Source: Platynereis dumerilii
Taxonomy: Eukaryota; Annelida; Polychaeta; Phyllodocida; Nereididae
NCBI GenBank assembly: GCA_026936325.1
Contig: JAPTHN010000008.1
Span: 49,765,706 to 49,829,705, forward strand
Reading direction: 5' to 3'
Length of the DNA: 64,000 bases
Below are positions 1-10,982 of this stretch, piece by piece; within the stretch, counting starts at the first letter, position 1, and each line of letters starts with the position of its first letter. The notes below the pieces were generated by a model, which had not been told where the DNA came from, did not search any database, and worked only from the letters and a program-made list of their open reading frames with translations. Both the position numbers and the translations under genes were made by a program.

Positions 1-253
1 GATAATGATATGATAATATAATACAAACCAATTACAAACAAGCATATTATGAACCAGTCATCTTCTACTTTTCCATGGTAGATGATTGGGCTAAAAAGAC
101 TGTGTCAAAACCAATTAACTCATGTCACTACACATATATACACTCAGCTAGGCTACTTTCTGGGCTGCTGCTTCAGCTGCCTTAGCTGCTGCACTGTGCA
201 TCTGCTACTGACTTGGCTGCTCATGGGGACAGCGTGGGATAACAGCCTCCTCT

Positions 254-582
254 TAAGCTGCTGGTGCTCTGGTGATGCTGCCACGCCCATCTTTTAATCA
301 TACATTCCTGCTAAGGCCACACATAATTGATTCTTAGCTTCGCGGACTCGCCGACACAATGGATTTCCTGCCGATGGAAAAAAAAAATTAAAAAAAAAAA
401 ATAATATTTTTTTTGACATTATAAAAAATTTTTTTTTCACTTTTTTTTTTGTCCTACCGACCGACCCTAGAAAAAGTGCCTTGAGAGGATCCGAGAAGCT
501 AAAGATCAATTATGTGTGGCCTAAGCTGCTGGTGCTCTGGTGATGCTGCCACGCCCATCTTTTAATCATACATTCCTGCTAA
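254..582. repeat. 61-bp direct repeat pair around a MITE
   Basis: Positions 254-314 and 522-582 are the same 61 bases, read by eye as identical, and each copy begins and ends with TAA. They flank the 207-bp inverted-repeat element at 315-521 directly. A Harbinger insertion should duplicate only the 3-bp TAA. The simplest reading is that a 61-bp tandem duplication sharing TAA at its junction existed first and the element inserted at the middle TAA. Confidence 0.85.
315..521. mobile_element. PIF/Harbinger-type MITE
   Basis: The element starts GGCCACACATAATTGATTCT and ends with the inverted match, with imperfect arms of about 26 bp, and it is flanked by TAA on both sides. A GGCC start with a 3-bp TWA target duplication is characteristic of PIF/Harbinger elements. 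The centre is an A/T-homopolymer tract with no coding potential, so it is non-autonomous. A related end lies at 36830-36889. Confidence 0.7.
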
Positions 583-920
583 AACCAATGACGTTGTCAC
601 AGTTGGGATTATAACTATAGCAACTTCACCTCACTAAAGACATATATCATTGAAATGACCCAAATTTATTTTTCATCCGGAGAACATTTTTAAAAGTGTA
701 CATTTTGCATTGAATAATTCATGTGCAAAAGACTATTTATTGCTGTGTTTTCATTCAGGCAATTGTTGGTCGCACGTGAATCATTAACAAGAGTTGACAC
801 ACTTTTATTTATGTTTTTAGCCCCACACTTTTATTTATGTTTTTTAGCGGCAAGCAAATCAATGAATGCATATTGTTTGGATTTCTCTGTATGTAGTTTG
901 CAGATAGGGATAAAATGGGA
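583..920. other. No gene seen
   Basis: AT-rich sequence. It contains a short direct repeat around 802-847, in which cacacttttatttatgttttt occurs twice with small changes. Open frames here look like chance. Confidence 0.5.
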
Positions 921-1784
921 AATCAGGTGTCAAAGAACTCTATTGGATGAAATCACTCTAGTGGGAAAATTGTTCGCATGTCTGTGACCAAGTTTATCAC
1001 ATTGGGGTATGGTGAGTGGACAGGGGTATTAGGCACCCCGTTGGTCAAATCTAATGATTTCACGTTAAAGCTTGAAGAAAATGATGCAAAAGGCCACACA
1101 ATTCACTTCACTTACTGGCACCTAACTTGTCAAAAAGATTTATTTTTGAGAAGTCAGGTGAAAGTTTTCCACACACAATGATATTCCAATGGAACAATGC
1201 AACTACAGAAACAAGTCCTCAAACAGCCCAGACAGTAGCTGCAGAAGAAAAAAGCTTAGGATCTTTCAGAAAGGCTTCACACAGCCTGTGTATCAGCTGC
1301 ACAGGTAAACAGCAGCACTTCCTGTGCTCTCCTTTCGCTCTTCTCCCAACTACACATCTGCCGCCATAAGAAAAGCATAAGGAAAGCACACATGGTACTG
1401 ATGTTTGTCCTATGGATGTTATACAGGTTGTTGGAGGTTTTTTTGATAGACCCTATGCCTTTTCCACTCTGTTTCATGTGTTTAGGTCATTCCTTGACCT
1501 GTTTCCATAATTGAAGTGTTTCACTGCAATGTCATTGTGTCTGACAACCTCTGACCTGACTTCTCAAACAACAACATTTTAACAAGTTAAGTGGCACCAA
1601 CTGAAGCAAATTGTGTGGCCTTTTGCATCATTTTCTTCAAGCTTTCACACAAACTCTTTATTAGATTTGCTCTGTCGAATGCCTAATACCCTTGTCCAGT
1701 GACCATACCCCAATGTGATAAACCATGCGGCAGATGCAGATTCAATGGTCGATTTTATGGAACTTAGTCCTTTGACACCTGATT
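921..1784. mobile_element. Foldback element with arms of about 240 bp
   Basis: The left arm (921-1162) and right arm (1551-1784) are imperfect inverted copies. Shared landmarks are AATCAGGTGTCAAAG at the outer tips, TTTATCACATTGGGGTATGG, GAAAATGATGCAAAAGGCC, and GAAGTCAGGT at the inner ends. The 390-bp centre has no recognisable gene. I could not define a target duplication, so the superfamily is open. Arm divergence suggests an old copy. Confidence 0.75.
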
Positions 1785-2532
1785 ATAAATATGTATAAAC
1801 TCAACAGCCCATCTTAATGATATACAGAAAAATACAGCCCTGGAAATACTTTGCGTTTTTAATTTGGCTCAGTTTATATATATGGCTTTCAGAAAATTTA
1901 CAATAAAATGTTGGCTCTTTTATGCACTCTAAAAAATTTAAGGAAAAAAAAAAAACCGACTTGTTTGACCAAACTCAAGTGATTTTGCCATAAGACAAGC
2001 TTGCTGATTGGTCCACGGAGATAGCTGATTGCCTTTGTCCTTTTATTTGAGCATATCTGGCCGTGTGAATCTGTCATAAGACTAGGTCTGGATACTCAGG
2101 TCTGGTCCAATCAATACCTTGCCATGGTGGATTATAAACTTCGTTAATACGGGGCCTACAGACCCGAACCTAATGTAATTTTAATCACTAGGCATTTATG
2201 TACACATTTATGTATAGTTTACCTTATGTCATCCAGAATAAAGGCTGTTTCCAACCATTTTATTAGCCGTCGCCGTCAGATCACAACATTCACGCGCCAT
2301 GATGGAATTTGTACAAGACTAAAACACTGCGCTGCAGAGCCTACCAGAAGACCAACCTGATTTTACTTCTAATGCCCCTACAAGAACGGTTTTGGTGTCG
2401 TTTTAAAGCCCTTGACGAGCTGTACATGAATCTGGAGGGTTTAATAACACATACGCTTCTGATTCTTCTCATTTTATGATGTGCTTTTTTTTTAAAATAA
2501 TTTTATCTCAAATAGTGGCAACTGTAGGCCTA
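1785..2532. other. No gene recognised
   Basis: AT-rich intergenic sequence. AATAAA occurs near 2239 on the plus strand after a moderately complex stretch, but no exon can be supported. The somewhat more GC-balanced part at 2260-2430 has no convincing open frame. Confidence 0.4.
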
Positions 2533-2960
2533 CTGTCAAATCAAATCAAATAATTTTATTTATAGTCATTGAAAGTGTTTGTCCAGAAAACTCAACAATA
2601 GTAATATGAAATAAAACACAATAATATACACTTTTCGAGATGTAGAAGCTAAGATAAAATTATTTACATAATCACTGGGTCTCCTACATTTATTCCATTT
2701 GCAAAGTGGCTCCTGCCACTTTTCCAAGTAATTGTAGAAAGTTTTTAAGTCCTTTAATTAATTTTGAAGATTATTCCAAAGTAGGGCCTACTATACTGAC
2801 CCATATATAGTCACATACAATATTTTTCCCGTAAGTTTTTGTCTTACAGTGAGGGACAACCAGATTTCGTTTACTCCTTAAGTTGTAGCGTGAAGCACTA
2901 ATTTTGAACAATTAAGTGCCATAAGAGGGGAGGAGAAATCCGCCCAGAGAATTAGTGAAA
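2533..2960 (-). mobile_element. CR1-like LINE, 3' end fragment
   Basis: On the minus strand this ends in AATAAAATTATTTGATTTGA followed by more TTTGAT units, a short-repeat tail typical of CR1/L2-like LINEs. Upstream, around 2888-2830, the minus strand encodes YNLRSKRNLVVPHCKTKTYG, which fits the conserved end of the reverse-transcriptase protein (RS-x-x-x-VP-x-C-K-T-K-T-Y-G). The usual LWNSLP motif that follows has decayed. The copy is strongly 5'-truncated and degenerate. Confidence 0.6.
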
Positions 2961-4098
2961 TTGTATTTACACTTTTAAAAACCTCTTTTAAAACGAGTCA
3001 GAATGTTTCTGAGTGTTTCCAATATAGCTAATTTAGCCCTCTCAAGCAAACACTTATAGTCACTCTGAAAGTCCATAAAAAAACAAATTTCAAACCCCTA
3101 AATTGGATTTTTTTCAAATTTTTGGGAGAATTATTCCAGGAATTCAGAATGAACTGTGAAAATCAATAGGTCGAATTCAAGTAAATCAAATAGAACAAAA
3201 ATTCAAGAAAATATATAAAACAACTCAATTGAATCATAGAGTACCACGTGGGATTAAATCAAGTGATTTTATTGTACTAAATTAATAATTTTGCTTGAAT
3301 CATCTGACTCAAGTCGAATGATCTATCCTGATTTCTGGTAAAGGTATATATATAGAGGGTAAATTTAATTTCTATGCACCCAGTTTAAAACTCTTCTTTT
3401 TTAAACAAATCTTACGGTTTTCGGTTATCAATTAGTGTTCATTCTGTCATTGATTAAATGTAGCACTGTACCAGCACATGTGTTCCATGCTGTTGAAATT
3501 TACAACAACTTCATAAGTTTTAAGTTTTTCTTTCCAAGTTTTTTCACGATTTTTGGCATAAGAAGTGAATTTTTCAAAGTCTTTATTGCCAGGGAACTCT
3601 TCTTAAAATATGGGGGATCTGGTCAGAGAAGTATCATCAATTGAAACTATCACCACCTGAGTAAAGTGTGATATAAGTTTCCCGAATTCACATTCAACCT
3701 TGTCAGTGAGGCATGCATGATGCACATTTTCATAAGAGAGGTTGGGACAGGGCAGGTTGGACCAGCATGGCCTGGGCACGTTGGACCATTCTAAACCGGA
3801 TCGATTGACTGAAAGAAAATAAGAAAAATGCCACCAGTTTCATTTTTAATGTTAAAAGAGCACCTACGTCATTCCTGTACAATATGAGGATAAAATCAGT
3901 TCATTTGGCTTATCTGCCAATGCGTGATTTATTCAAATTATATGGGTAAATATTCAGATATAATCATTCTTTAATAACACACAAGTGTGCACATGTGTCG
4001 TGATCTTTCAGAATGAAATGTGGTGTTTGTTTAGTTATACTTTTTTCTACTTTGCTGGACTTTTATTCCATGGTCCAATGTGCCCCACATGGCGGTCC
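2961..4098. other. No gene recognised
   Basis: AT-rich DNA. Positions 3745-3790 (GGGACAGGGCAGGTTGGACC) resemble, in inverted orientation, 4840-4866 (TGGCCAGGTCTCCCC). This suggests an old TIR element of about 1.1 kb interrupted by the hAT MITE and the SINE described next, but the match is too weak to define. Confidence 0.35.
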
Positions 4099-4106
4099 AA
4101 TCCGCC

Positions 4107-4325
4107 CAGGGCCGTATTAGCGCATTTCTGGGCCCAGGGCAAAGTGTTTCTAATGGCCCCCCTAGCGCCCCAAAAACGCTCTAAATTCTGAAAAGTACAT
4201 TCTCACGCCAGTTACCCGACGCACTTTCTTTACTATCGCAACTCTATTCAGCTTCATCATGGGCCCCCCTGAGGTCATGGGCCCGGGGCAAGTGCCCCGT
4301 TTGCCCATAGGTTAATACGGCCCTG
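4107..4325. mobile_element. hAT MITE with 8-bp target duplication
   Basis: The terminal inverted repeats start CAGGGCCGTATTA and end TAATACGGCCCTG. The element is flanked by an exact 8-bp duplication AATCCGCC (4099-4106 and 4326-4333). CAGGG ends with 8-bp duplications are the hAT signature. At 219 bp with no open frame, it is non-autonomous. The subterminal regions are rich in GGGCCC/GGGGCA. The exact duplication suggests a fairly young insertion. Confidence 0.9.
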
Positions 4326-4475
4326 AATCCGCCCCGGGTCCAGGGCACTTTGGACAATAAAAAAAACTTTCAAACTTATTTTTATCCACAATTACATGGT
4401 AGACCGACTTGGTTTGGCAAAAGGGTATTGTAAATGTTAATCAGTCAGTAAAAAGATGTGTCATATATTTTGAGA

Positions 4476-4804
4476 AGATAGATATGGTAAGTGCAGCCCT
4501 CTAAGCCCAGTTCTGGGTGCTCACGAGGGTTGATTGATGAGATGGGAGAGACAGCGGGAGTCCTCAACACGTTACACATTTACCCCATGTGAAGGATCTT
4601 TTACTTGCCCAGCATAGACACTGATACAAAGGACCGCCAATTTAACGTCTTATCCCCGGGGTCTCATCCAACGACATCCAGCTGGGATTTTGCTCATGAA
4701 GGTATACTGAAAATTTTGGGTTCCCCACCCGGGGTTCGAACCCATGCAGGCAAAAACCTTCAGCAGAGCAGGTGGGAACCTTAACCACTTGGCCACCCAG
4801 CTGC
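4476..4804 (-). mobile_element. tRNA-derived SINE (family A)
   Basis: On the minus strand the head contains a tRNA A-box-like TGGCCAAGTGGTTAAGG and a perfect B-box GGTTCGAACCC, the internal RNA polymerase III promoter of tRNA-derived SINEs. The A-box TGGCCAAGTGG resembles class II (Leu/Ser) tRNAs. The body runs through TGTTGAGGACTCCCGC to a 3' part GGGCTTAGAGGGCTGCACTT and a TATC-rich tail. A second, 5'-truncated copy on the plus strand at 18035-18230 confirms the family. Confidence 0.75.
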
Positions 4805-5543
4805 TAAAGTTTCCGATTGAGAAGCCAAGAAATAGATTGGACCACTGTGGCCAGGTCTCCCCTACCAGACAAATACCCAGCTCCTATGCAAATTCATGTG
4901 TTTTTGGCTAAATGTTAAATGTTCGTCTAAAAAGGCAATCTTAAACGACACAATCTCATGAAAACTCACAACGGAGGAAAGACAGATCTTTGGATGTCCT
5001 GCATGTGGTTTAATGTTTAGCTTAAAGGGGGAGATCTCACAATGGATAGAAGCCATTTGGATGTTTTATGAAGAAGTCACGCTGGAAAGAAGCCAGATGG
5101 CTGTTCTATACATGTACATGGATCAAATGTACAGCTAAAACGATGCCCTAGTGAACTAGAACTCAATTCAACTTGGATTTTGTCTGGACCCTCACTGCAT
5201 TCAGTAGACTGTCAGACAGGCAGGAAACATGTAAATGGACAAGTTTGGTACACATATGGCCCATATAGTCTAGTTGTGCCCTTTGAAAGGTCTGATGGAA
5301 AATATTAAATGCTTTTTGGAAATATTGAAAAAAAAAAACCAAAAAATATTTTTGGTTTCTACCCAAGACTCAGTGACTATTGCATTTACATGGATAAAGT
5401 TTGGTACATATACCTGGCAAGCACACGGGCAGATGGCAGGGCAGAAGCAAATAGAGATAATAGTAGGCCATGACTCTACCACTATTACATACCTATAATA
5501 TATGCAATTTGGTAAACACACCAATTTCATGGTAATAATCTTC
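4805..5543. other. No gene seen
   Basis: AT-rich intergenic sequence with small frames on both strands that overlap and show no domain. Nothing beyond simple composition can be supported. Confidence 0.4.
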
Positions 5544-6595
5544 TAAAGATGGGGCGTCTGTATTTGACGGAACGGAACGGAATCTGTATTTTACGGAACG
5601 GAATTGTAAAACGCGGAATCTGTAAAATGCGGAACGGAATCTGTAAAATGCGGAATCGGCGGAACGGAATCTGTAAAATGCGGAATCTGTGCATTTGCCC
5701 TTTCCTGGAGGCCTTGGAGCTTTTATTGGCATCAATTGGTATTGTATCAGTGTCTAATTGGCATTGTATTGAGTCAGTGTCTAATTGGTATTGAGTGCCA
5801 GTGACCATGGACCATTGGTATTGAAGTGCCAGCATTTGTCTAATTGGTATTGAAGTGTCAGGATATTATAATCTGGTTGAAGTGTCAGTCTGATGAACAT
5901 TCCTGAATTGCAATTAATTAACTTAAGTTTAGATGTATATGAATTGGGACTAGCTTTGGAAATCAGTTCTTGCTTTTATGAAATATAGGCCTATAACTTA
6001 CATTTACACTATTAGGTAAACTATTAACAAAACCAGTAAGATTATCTTAAAAATACAGTAGGCCTATATAAGGTAAAACATTTTTAACTGGGAAGTTCTT
6101 GCTGCCATTACAGAATTAAATAATTTTAGCGACTTAGAGTTATCAGATTATGAATATTTCTTACTCCAAGGGCAGTTAGCAGGGGTGATGATCTCAGGAA
6201 TTATTGAGACCCACATCAAGTCAGGACTCAGATGAGACTTTTTGTTGATCTTTAGTTGATTGTTATTAATTGCTTCAATACTCGTGAAACATTCAACATC
6301 AATAGGAAAGCAATCGGAACTCAATTGGTATAGTTATGAAAAATCATATGCCATGCAGGCTTCTATAGTTCCAATGTTAAAACGTTCTTGTCGTTAAAAA
6401 GCTTAGGCCTTGTACTGTTAGCAAGTGGCATACTCCCATGCAGCTGTTGTCTTGGCAGGGTTGTTGGATTTGGAAATTCAACTTGCTTGACCAAAATTAT
6501 GTTGAGCACTAAATCAACTGACTCAAAAAAGTATAACTTGCACTTCAACCTGACAAAATTTTCAGCTCAGACGTTTATCACTTACAGACGAGTTA

Positions 6596-6888
6596 CAGTG
6601 GACGAAAAATGAGTGCTTACAGAATAAGACTGAAATGTTCCTTGTGAGGTCATAGCCCTATGATGAGTATCCACGTTATTCTCTGAGTGACTGAGTCATA
6701 AGCAATTTATGAAGTCATAGCCTATACTTGCAATGCTGTCAAGAACGAGTGACCAACTGAGTATCAATGAGGTCAGAAGTTGCTCAATGACAAGTTGACA
6801 GCTTAATTCAATGTGTTTCATAGGGCTTGTTGCGAGGTCATTGATGGCCACAAACAGCTATTCGGTAGCACTCATTTTTCGTCTACTG
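6596..6888. mobile_element. TA-flanked MITE, family B, copy 1
   Basis: The inverted ends CAGTGGACGAAAAATGAGTG and CACTCATTTTTCGTCTACTG are preceded by TA on the left; the right flank has mutated to CA. A TA target with CAGT ends fits Tc1/mariner-type elements. At 293 bp it is non-coding, with internal symmetry around GTCATTGA and GAGGTCA blocks. It is nested in the 3.5-kb element. Copies lie at 18920-19197 and, partially, at 43165-43250. Confidence 0.75.
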
Positions 6889-6894
6889 CATTTA

Positions 6895-7252
6895 CAGCCA
6901 AACACTTTGATATAGAATTAGAATGGACTGTGGCACTGTGAAAATGGCACTTCGTGTGTCATCATGCTGATGATTTGTCATGATCAAACCCAATACTTTG
7001 AATGTTAATTTGATTGAAGGAGGCTCCCACTTGCTGTTGACAGCCAAATGAAAGGATATGCATCTGATTTTCACTCTAAAATCTGTTATGAGAAGTCAAA
7101 TGGCTTTCTCTTGATCATGACTAATCAAACAGCCTCTGTTTCCCATTTTGAAAGTAGAGAAGATGACACTTCATCGGCTATCATGAGTCACGAAGTGCCA
7201 TTTTCACAGGCCCACAGTCCACTCTAATTCTATATATCAAAGTGTTTGGCTG
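6895..7252. mobile_element. TA-flanked MITE, family C
   Basis: The imperfect inverted arms of about 60 bp begin CAGCCAAACACTTTGATATA at both ends and include GTGAAAATGGCACTTCGTG. TA lies on both sides. The element is 358 bp and non-coding. It begins only six bases after the family B MITE ends, so the two elements stand almost end to end inside the larger element. The target and CAG termini suggest a Tc1/mariner-type parent. Confidence 0.75.
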
Positions 7253-7542
7253 TAATGATTTCAACATTGTGCAGTTGGACATAAGTTACAAAACCATCAA
7301 TATATATTCACTGCTGGAATAGGCCTCCAGTAACAATGAAATATCAATGGCACAGAAGGCTGATATGACAGGTATGATCATGTAATAGGCTATCTATAAA
7401 AATATTATTAAAATACCATGCAATCAAGAATATTCAGGTAATTGTGTGGAAGTAGACTTTTGGATTTCACTGCACAAAGTTTGTCTTTTAGCAAAATTGC
7501 ATTTTGGTTACTGTCCTTAGTGGAGGTTGAGTGACACTGTAT

Positions 7543-8081
7543 TAGTCCTGGACCCCTGTGGGACAGGGGTCATGAATCGTCCCATTGGAAAATCATGAGA
7601 TTTGAAGGACATGGTCTGGGAGAATGAAATGTTAACCTTTTATCCCTTAGTTTTGTATAAAATTGTTGGCATACTCAAAAAGTTCACTTTTGTTTCTGAC
7701 TGCACCTAATTTGATCTTCTTTAGTCAATGGGATAATTGTACAATATTCCATTGAAACTGAAGAAGTAGTTTTTTTATCCTTATACATTGGGAAAATGGC
7801 CACTCCTGATTGGTCAAAAGATAGTGATGTCACAACAAACGTCTATGACATCATAAATAGTACTCATTTAAAAGTGATTTTTTTCAATATTCATCTTCAT
7901 GGAATAGCTTTCAAAAGTAGTGCCGTCAGCAGGTAAATATGTGGGCTACCCAAAGCCAAACTTTCATCAAATTTGGATTAAAATTGACTGATTCAGAGCA
8001 AATCTCCTGATTCCATGTCAAAATTTCAAGATTTTCAATGGAACAACCCATGACCCATGCTCCGCATGGGTCCCAGGGCTA
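7543..8081. mobile_element. MITE with 9-bp target duplication
   Basis: The inverted ends are TAGTCCTGGACCCCTGTGGG on the left and, reversed, TAGCCCTGGGACCCATGCGG on the right; the arms extend about 50 bp through CCATTGGAAAATC. The exact direct duplication ACACTGTAT (7534-7542, 8082-8090) is 9 bp. TAG-type ends fit hAT (normally 8 bp), while 9 bp would fit Mutator-like elements. It is 539 bp, non-coding, and nested in the 3.5-kb element. Confidence 0.75.
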
Positions 8082-8489
8082 ACACTGTATAAGCTACTGC
8101 ATCTGGGATTTCTGCTTTTGCATGACATAGACATTTCACAACCAATTAAAACGTCCCTCAAGGCCTCAAACTGTTATATAAGCCAATCAAATACCTAAAA
8201 AATATGACATATTCAAGCTCTTCACCCACTGAAGTTTCACTTGAATCAGTCCTTTTGACTTTAATTAAGTAATTTCTAACAAACTGACACTGTCAATAAA
8301 TAACATGACAAATTCAAGAAGTTTGCTCAACTCATAGTTAAACCTAATCCTCTGTCACCAATTTGGTCCTGTGTGTTTGGTTTTTGTCAGATAATCTGAA
8401 ACAATGAGCTTCGTTTCAAAGTAACAATAAAATTATGAAAATACTTAATACATTACTGGAATTCATATTAGATCTAGACAGACAGATTG

Positions 8490-8620
8490 ATATTTATAGG
8501 CCTATCATTTAGAGGCAATAAGATACAGACAGATAGATAGAGAGATCGATGGACAGATTGATAGACATAGATAGACAGATAGTCAGATTCTATTTATTTA
8601 TCCATCTATCTATTCAGTCA
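8490..8620. repeat. GATA/GACA microsatellite-rich tract
   Basis: Interrupted tetranucleotide repeats of GATA and GACA, with the complementary TATC form at 8590-8612. Similar tracts recur at 22990-23100, 51040-51090, 52113-52300 and 56090-56290. Confidence 0.8.
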
Positions 8621-9094
8621 GAAATATATACTATATATAGGCCTATGCATAAAAGCCATTTATTAGCACTTGAGTTACATATCATAAGAAAGATAAAATG
8701 GAGAACCTCAAGCTGGCCATAATAGTTCAATCAAGCAATTGTTAGGCCTAATTGAAATCAACAATGACACATCCCTATTGATAGGCAACAAAGAACATTG
8801 CCCTGTAAATAGCAATTAAGGAGTGTCATGAAAAATTCAAAATTTCCGGAATTGGCCGTTTGAAGCGTTGATCAATTGGTGTTCAATAGTCAGCACTGAG
8901 CTCTACACAATAGACTGCCTGCTACAATAGAAATTCCGTGTTTTACAGTTCCGCGGAATACAGTTCCGCATTTTACAGTTCCGCTAAATACAGTTCCGTA
9001 TTTTACAGTTCCGCATTTTACAGTTCCGCGGAATACAGATATTCCGTTCCGTCAATTCCATTCCGTTCCGCTAAATACAGACGCCCCTAAAGAT

Positions 9095-10250
9095 GTTATT
9101 TGCTGAAGGTTTGCTGCCACGCAGCCTATGTTTTAAAAGCGTGAACACCCAGACTCAATTTCTGAGGGTCCTCCCCCCCCCCTCCCCAACTGACTCGATA
9201 ACATTATTTCAGAGCCCTTGAATGACTGGAGAAATTTGTTGTGTGATTCTACTCCAGATGACAGCACCTGCTAGTTGTATTATGCTCATGTATGTCTGTA
9301 GCCCTCTAGTGGGCACTTGAGAAGCTGAGTATTAATGATGTCAACCTGACTTCAGTATCTCTACTCAATACAACGAAACAATATTCATGTGAGAGGGCCC
9401 TCAACTTACTTGAGAAATCTATTTCAGGCCCCCTGTCTCGCTGACTCAAAAATCTCAGCAACTTAATGAACTTATTTGAGAGGGCCTGCTAAGGAGCAAT
9501 TTAATTCAGAGCCCACTGACTCGATAAATTTATTTGCGAGTTCACTCGCATTTGTGAGCGAACCAGTTAAATAAGGGGTAGTCAGAAATTTTGGATCGTT
9601 TGTGAGAGTCAAGGAAGCACTTATCAAAGTTTCTTTTTCAAGAAATTAATGAAGAATTGGCTAACTTGAGGCGTCTTGCTTTTTTGTGTGTCTTTTGTGT
9701 CTTGTTTAATTACAATTTAAGTTTTTAGTTTCAACGAAATCACGGCAAAACAGGAAATAGAAATATTGTTGTTATTGTATTACTGGCCTCTGATTGGCCG
9801 AAACAGGTTCGATGTCTTACCGATAGTTTTTGAGCATTTCTATTGGGGCTAAAGGTACAATTGTAGGCTCATTAGAATCCTGATTTATCAATCTATATCA
9901 ATTCGTTTTTTCATGAAGATATCTTTATTCCTTGCTGAGAATTCGTTGAAATTGTAGGCCTATATATTCTTTTCTTTTTGAGGTAAAAAGTGTAATGCAG
10001 TGTTGATGCTGGTCTATTGTTTAGAAAAGGTGTGAAGTTGAAACTTGAATTGGATGACAGAGTTCTTTTCATTTCATTTCATTAACCCCTAATTACAGAA
10101 AAGGTGTCAGGGTTAATTAGAATACTTGATGATGACACCCAAGATGTGACACTTCAATGCCAATCTAAATATGCCTCAATATTAATTAGTCAGTTATTTA
10201 ATACTTTTAAAATCAGTCAAGGAATGTAAGTTTTAGCTAGATAAATTAAC
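9095..10250. other. No gene seen; degenerate short repeats
   Basis: Contains diverged repeats of an ACTGACTCGATAA-type unit followed by ATTTCAGAGCCC at about 9190, 9440 and 9518, probably remnants of an old repeat. The rest is AT-rich and unremarkable. Confidence 0.4.
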
Positions 10251-10516
10251 AAATTAACAATTGATTGATTGATTTTATTTAGATATTTTTACAGTCAATA
10301 CATACATGTTTATAAAAAAGACACAAAGTATTAAGTGTAAAAAAATCTTGGATTACACACAAAAGTCTCACATGAGACTTATTTCCAGTGTGGTCCATCA
10401 AATCACGAAATGGTATCATGGTTCAAACATAACAATGTATAATTTATATATATATAGACAGTATGACTAGTTATACGAGTAAATAAATTAATTATAAATT
10501 AATGTAAATATTTATG

Positions 10517-10813
10517 TTATGCGGCTAAAGTTCTGAGGTGAGCTTTGACTTTCTTCTTGAATAACAGTCTATTATTTATGGATTTTATCCAGGAAGGTAA
10601 CTCGTTCCATAATTTTGAACCATTATAATTGAAATTTCCATAGGTAACACCAATAGGCCGGGGAACCGTGTATATAATTATGACTGGAGCCTCTTGTTGA
10701 GTACTCATGTGTACTGGAGTGAATTTTTGAGATAGATAGCTTGGAGCAAGGTCATTTTTGATATTAAAGATATGACCTAGTATATATATATCATTTGAAT
10801 TGCACTGTGACAT
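10517..10813 (-). pseudogene. LINE reverse-transcriptase C-terminal fragment
   Basis: An open stretch of 98 codons with IFNIKNDLAPSYLSQKFTPV followed by VPRPIGVTYGNFNYNGSKLW and NELPSWIK. The order 'NDLAPSYLS ... G-x-KLWN-x-LP-x-x-IK ... FKKKVKAHL' is the conserved tail downstream of the catalytic domain in CR1/Jockey-group ORF2 proteins. It is a remnant, not an active gene: the catalytic core (FADD-type motif) is absent and the upstream part is split by an inserted transposon. Confidence 0.75.
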
Positions 10814-10982
10814 GTGTTTAAAAGTTCAATTTTGTCCAGTTCCTGTTGGCCTATAGATGTTCTTGGACCAAGATTTAATATAAATCTGGCAATTTTATTT
10901 TGGGCTATTTGAAGTCTTTTCTTATTAGCATTTGATAAGCCCATATACCATGCCGAGACAGCATAATCAAAATGACATTGTA

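Larger units (their letters stand above)
5551..9087. mobile_element. 3.5-kb non-coding TIR element with subterminal arrays
   Basis: The ends are inverted copies starting GGGGCGTCTGTATTT, flanked by TAAAGAT (5544-5550 and 9088-9094), a 7-bp target duplication, or 8 bp if the next G is counted. Just inside each end is an array of short units around GCGGAATCTGTAAAAT (5570-5695 left; 8935-9065 right, inverted), which look like repeated transposase-binding sites. No open frame resembles a transposase. Removing three nested MITEs leaves about 2.35 kb. The ends do not match a superfamily I can name confidently; hAT is possible from duplication length. Confidence 0.8.

Noticed and set aside
2420-2435. 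GACGAGCTGTACATGAA, resembling the end of the EGFP gene
   Set aside because: Short coincidence; no surrounding similarity.
4720-4800. A genuine tRNA gene
   Set aside because: The A- and B-box regions do not fold into a complete cloverleaf with acceptor pairing, and they continue into a dispersed SINE body.
3745-4866. Old TIR element spanning the hAT MITE and SINE
   Set aside because: End similarity too weak to place boundaries or find a duplication; mentioned only as a possibility.
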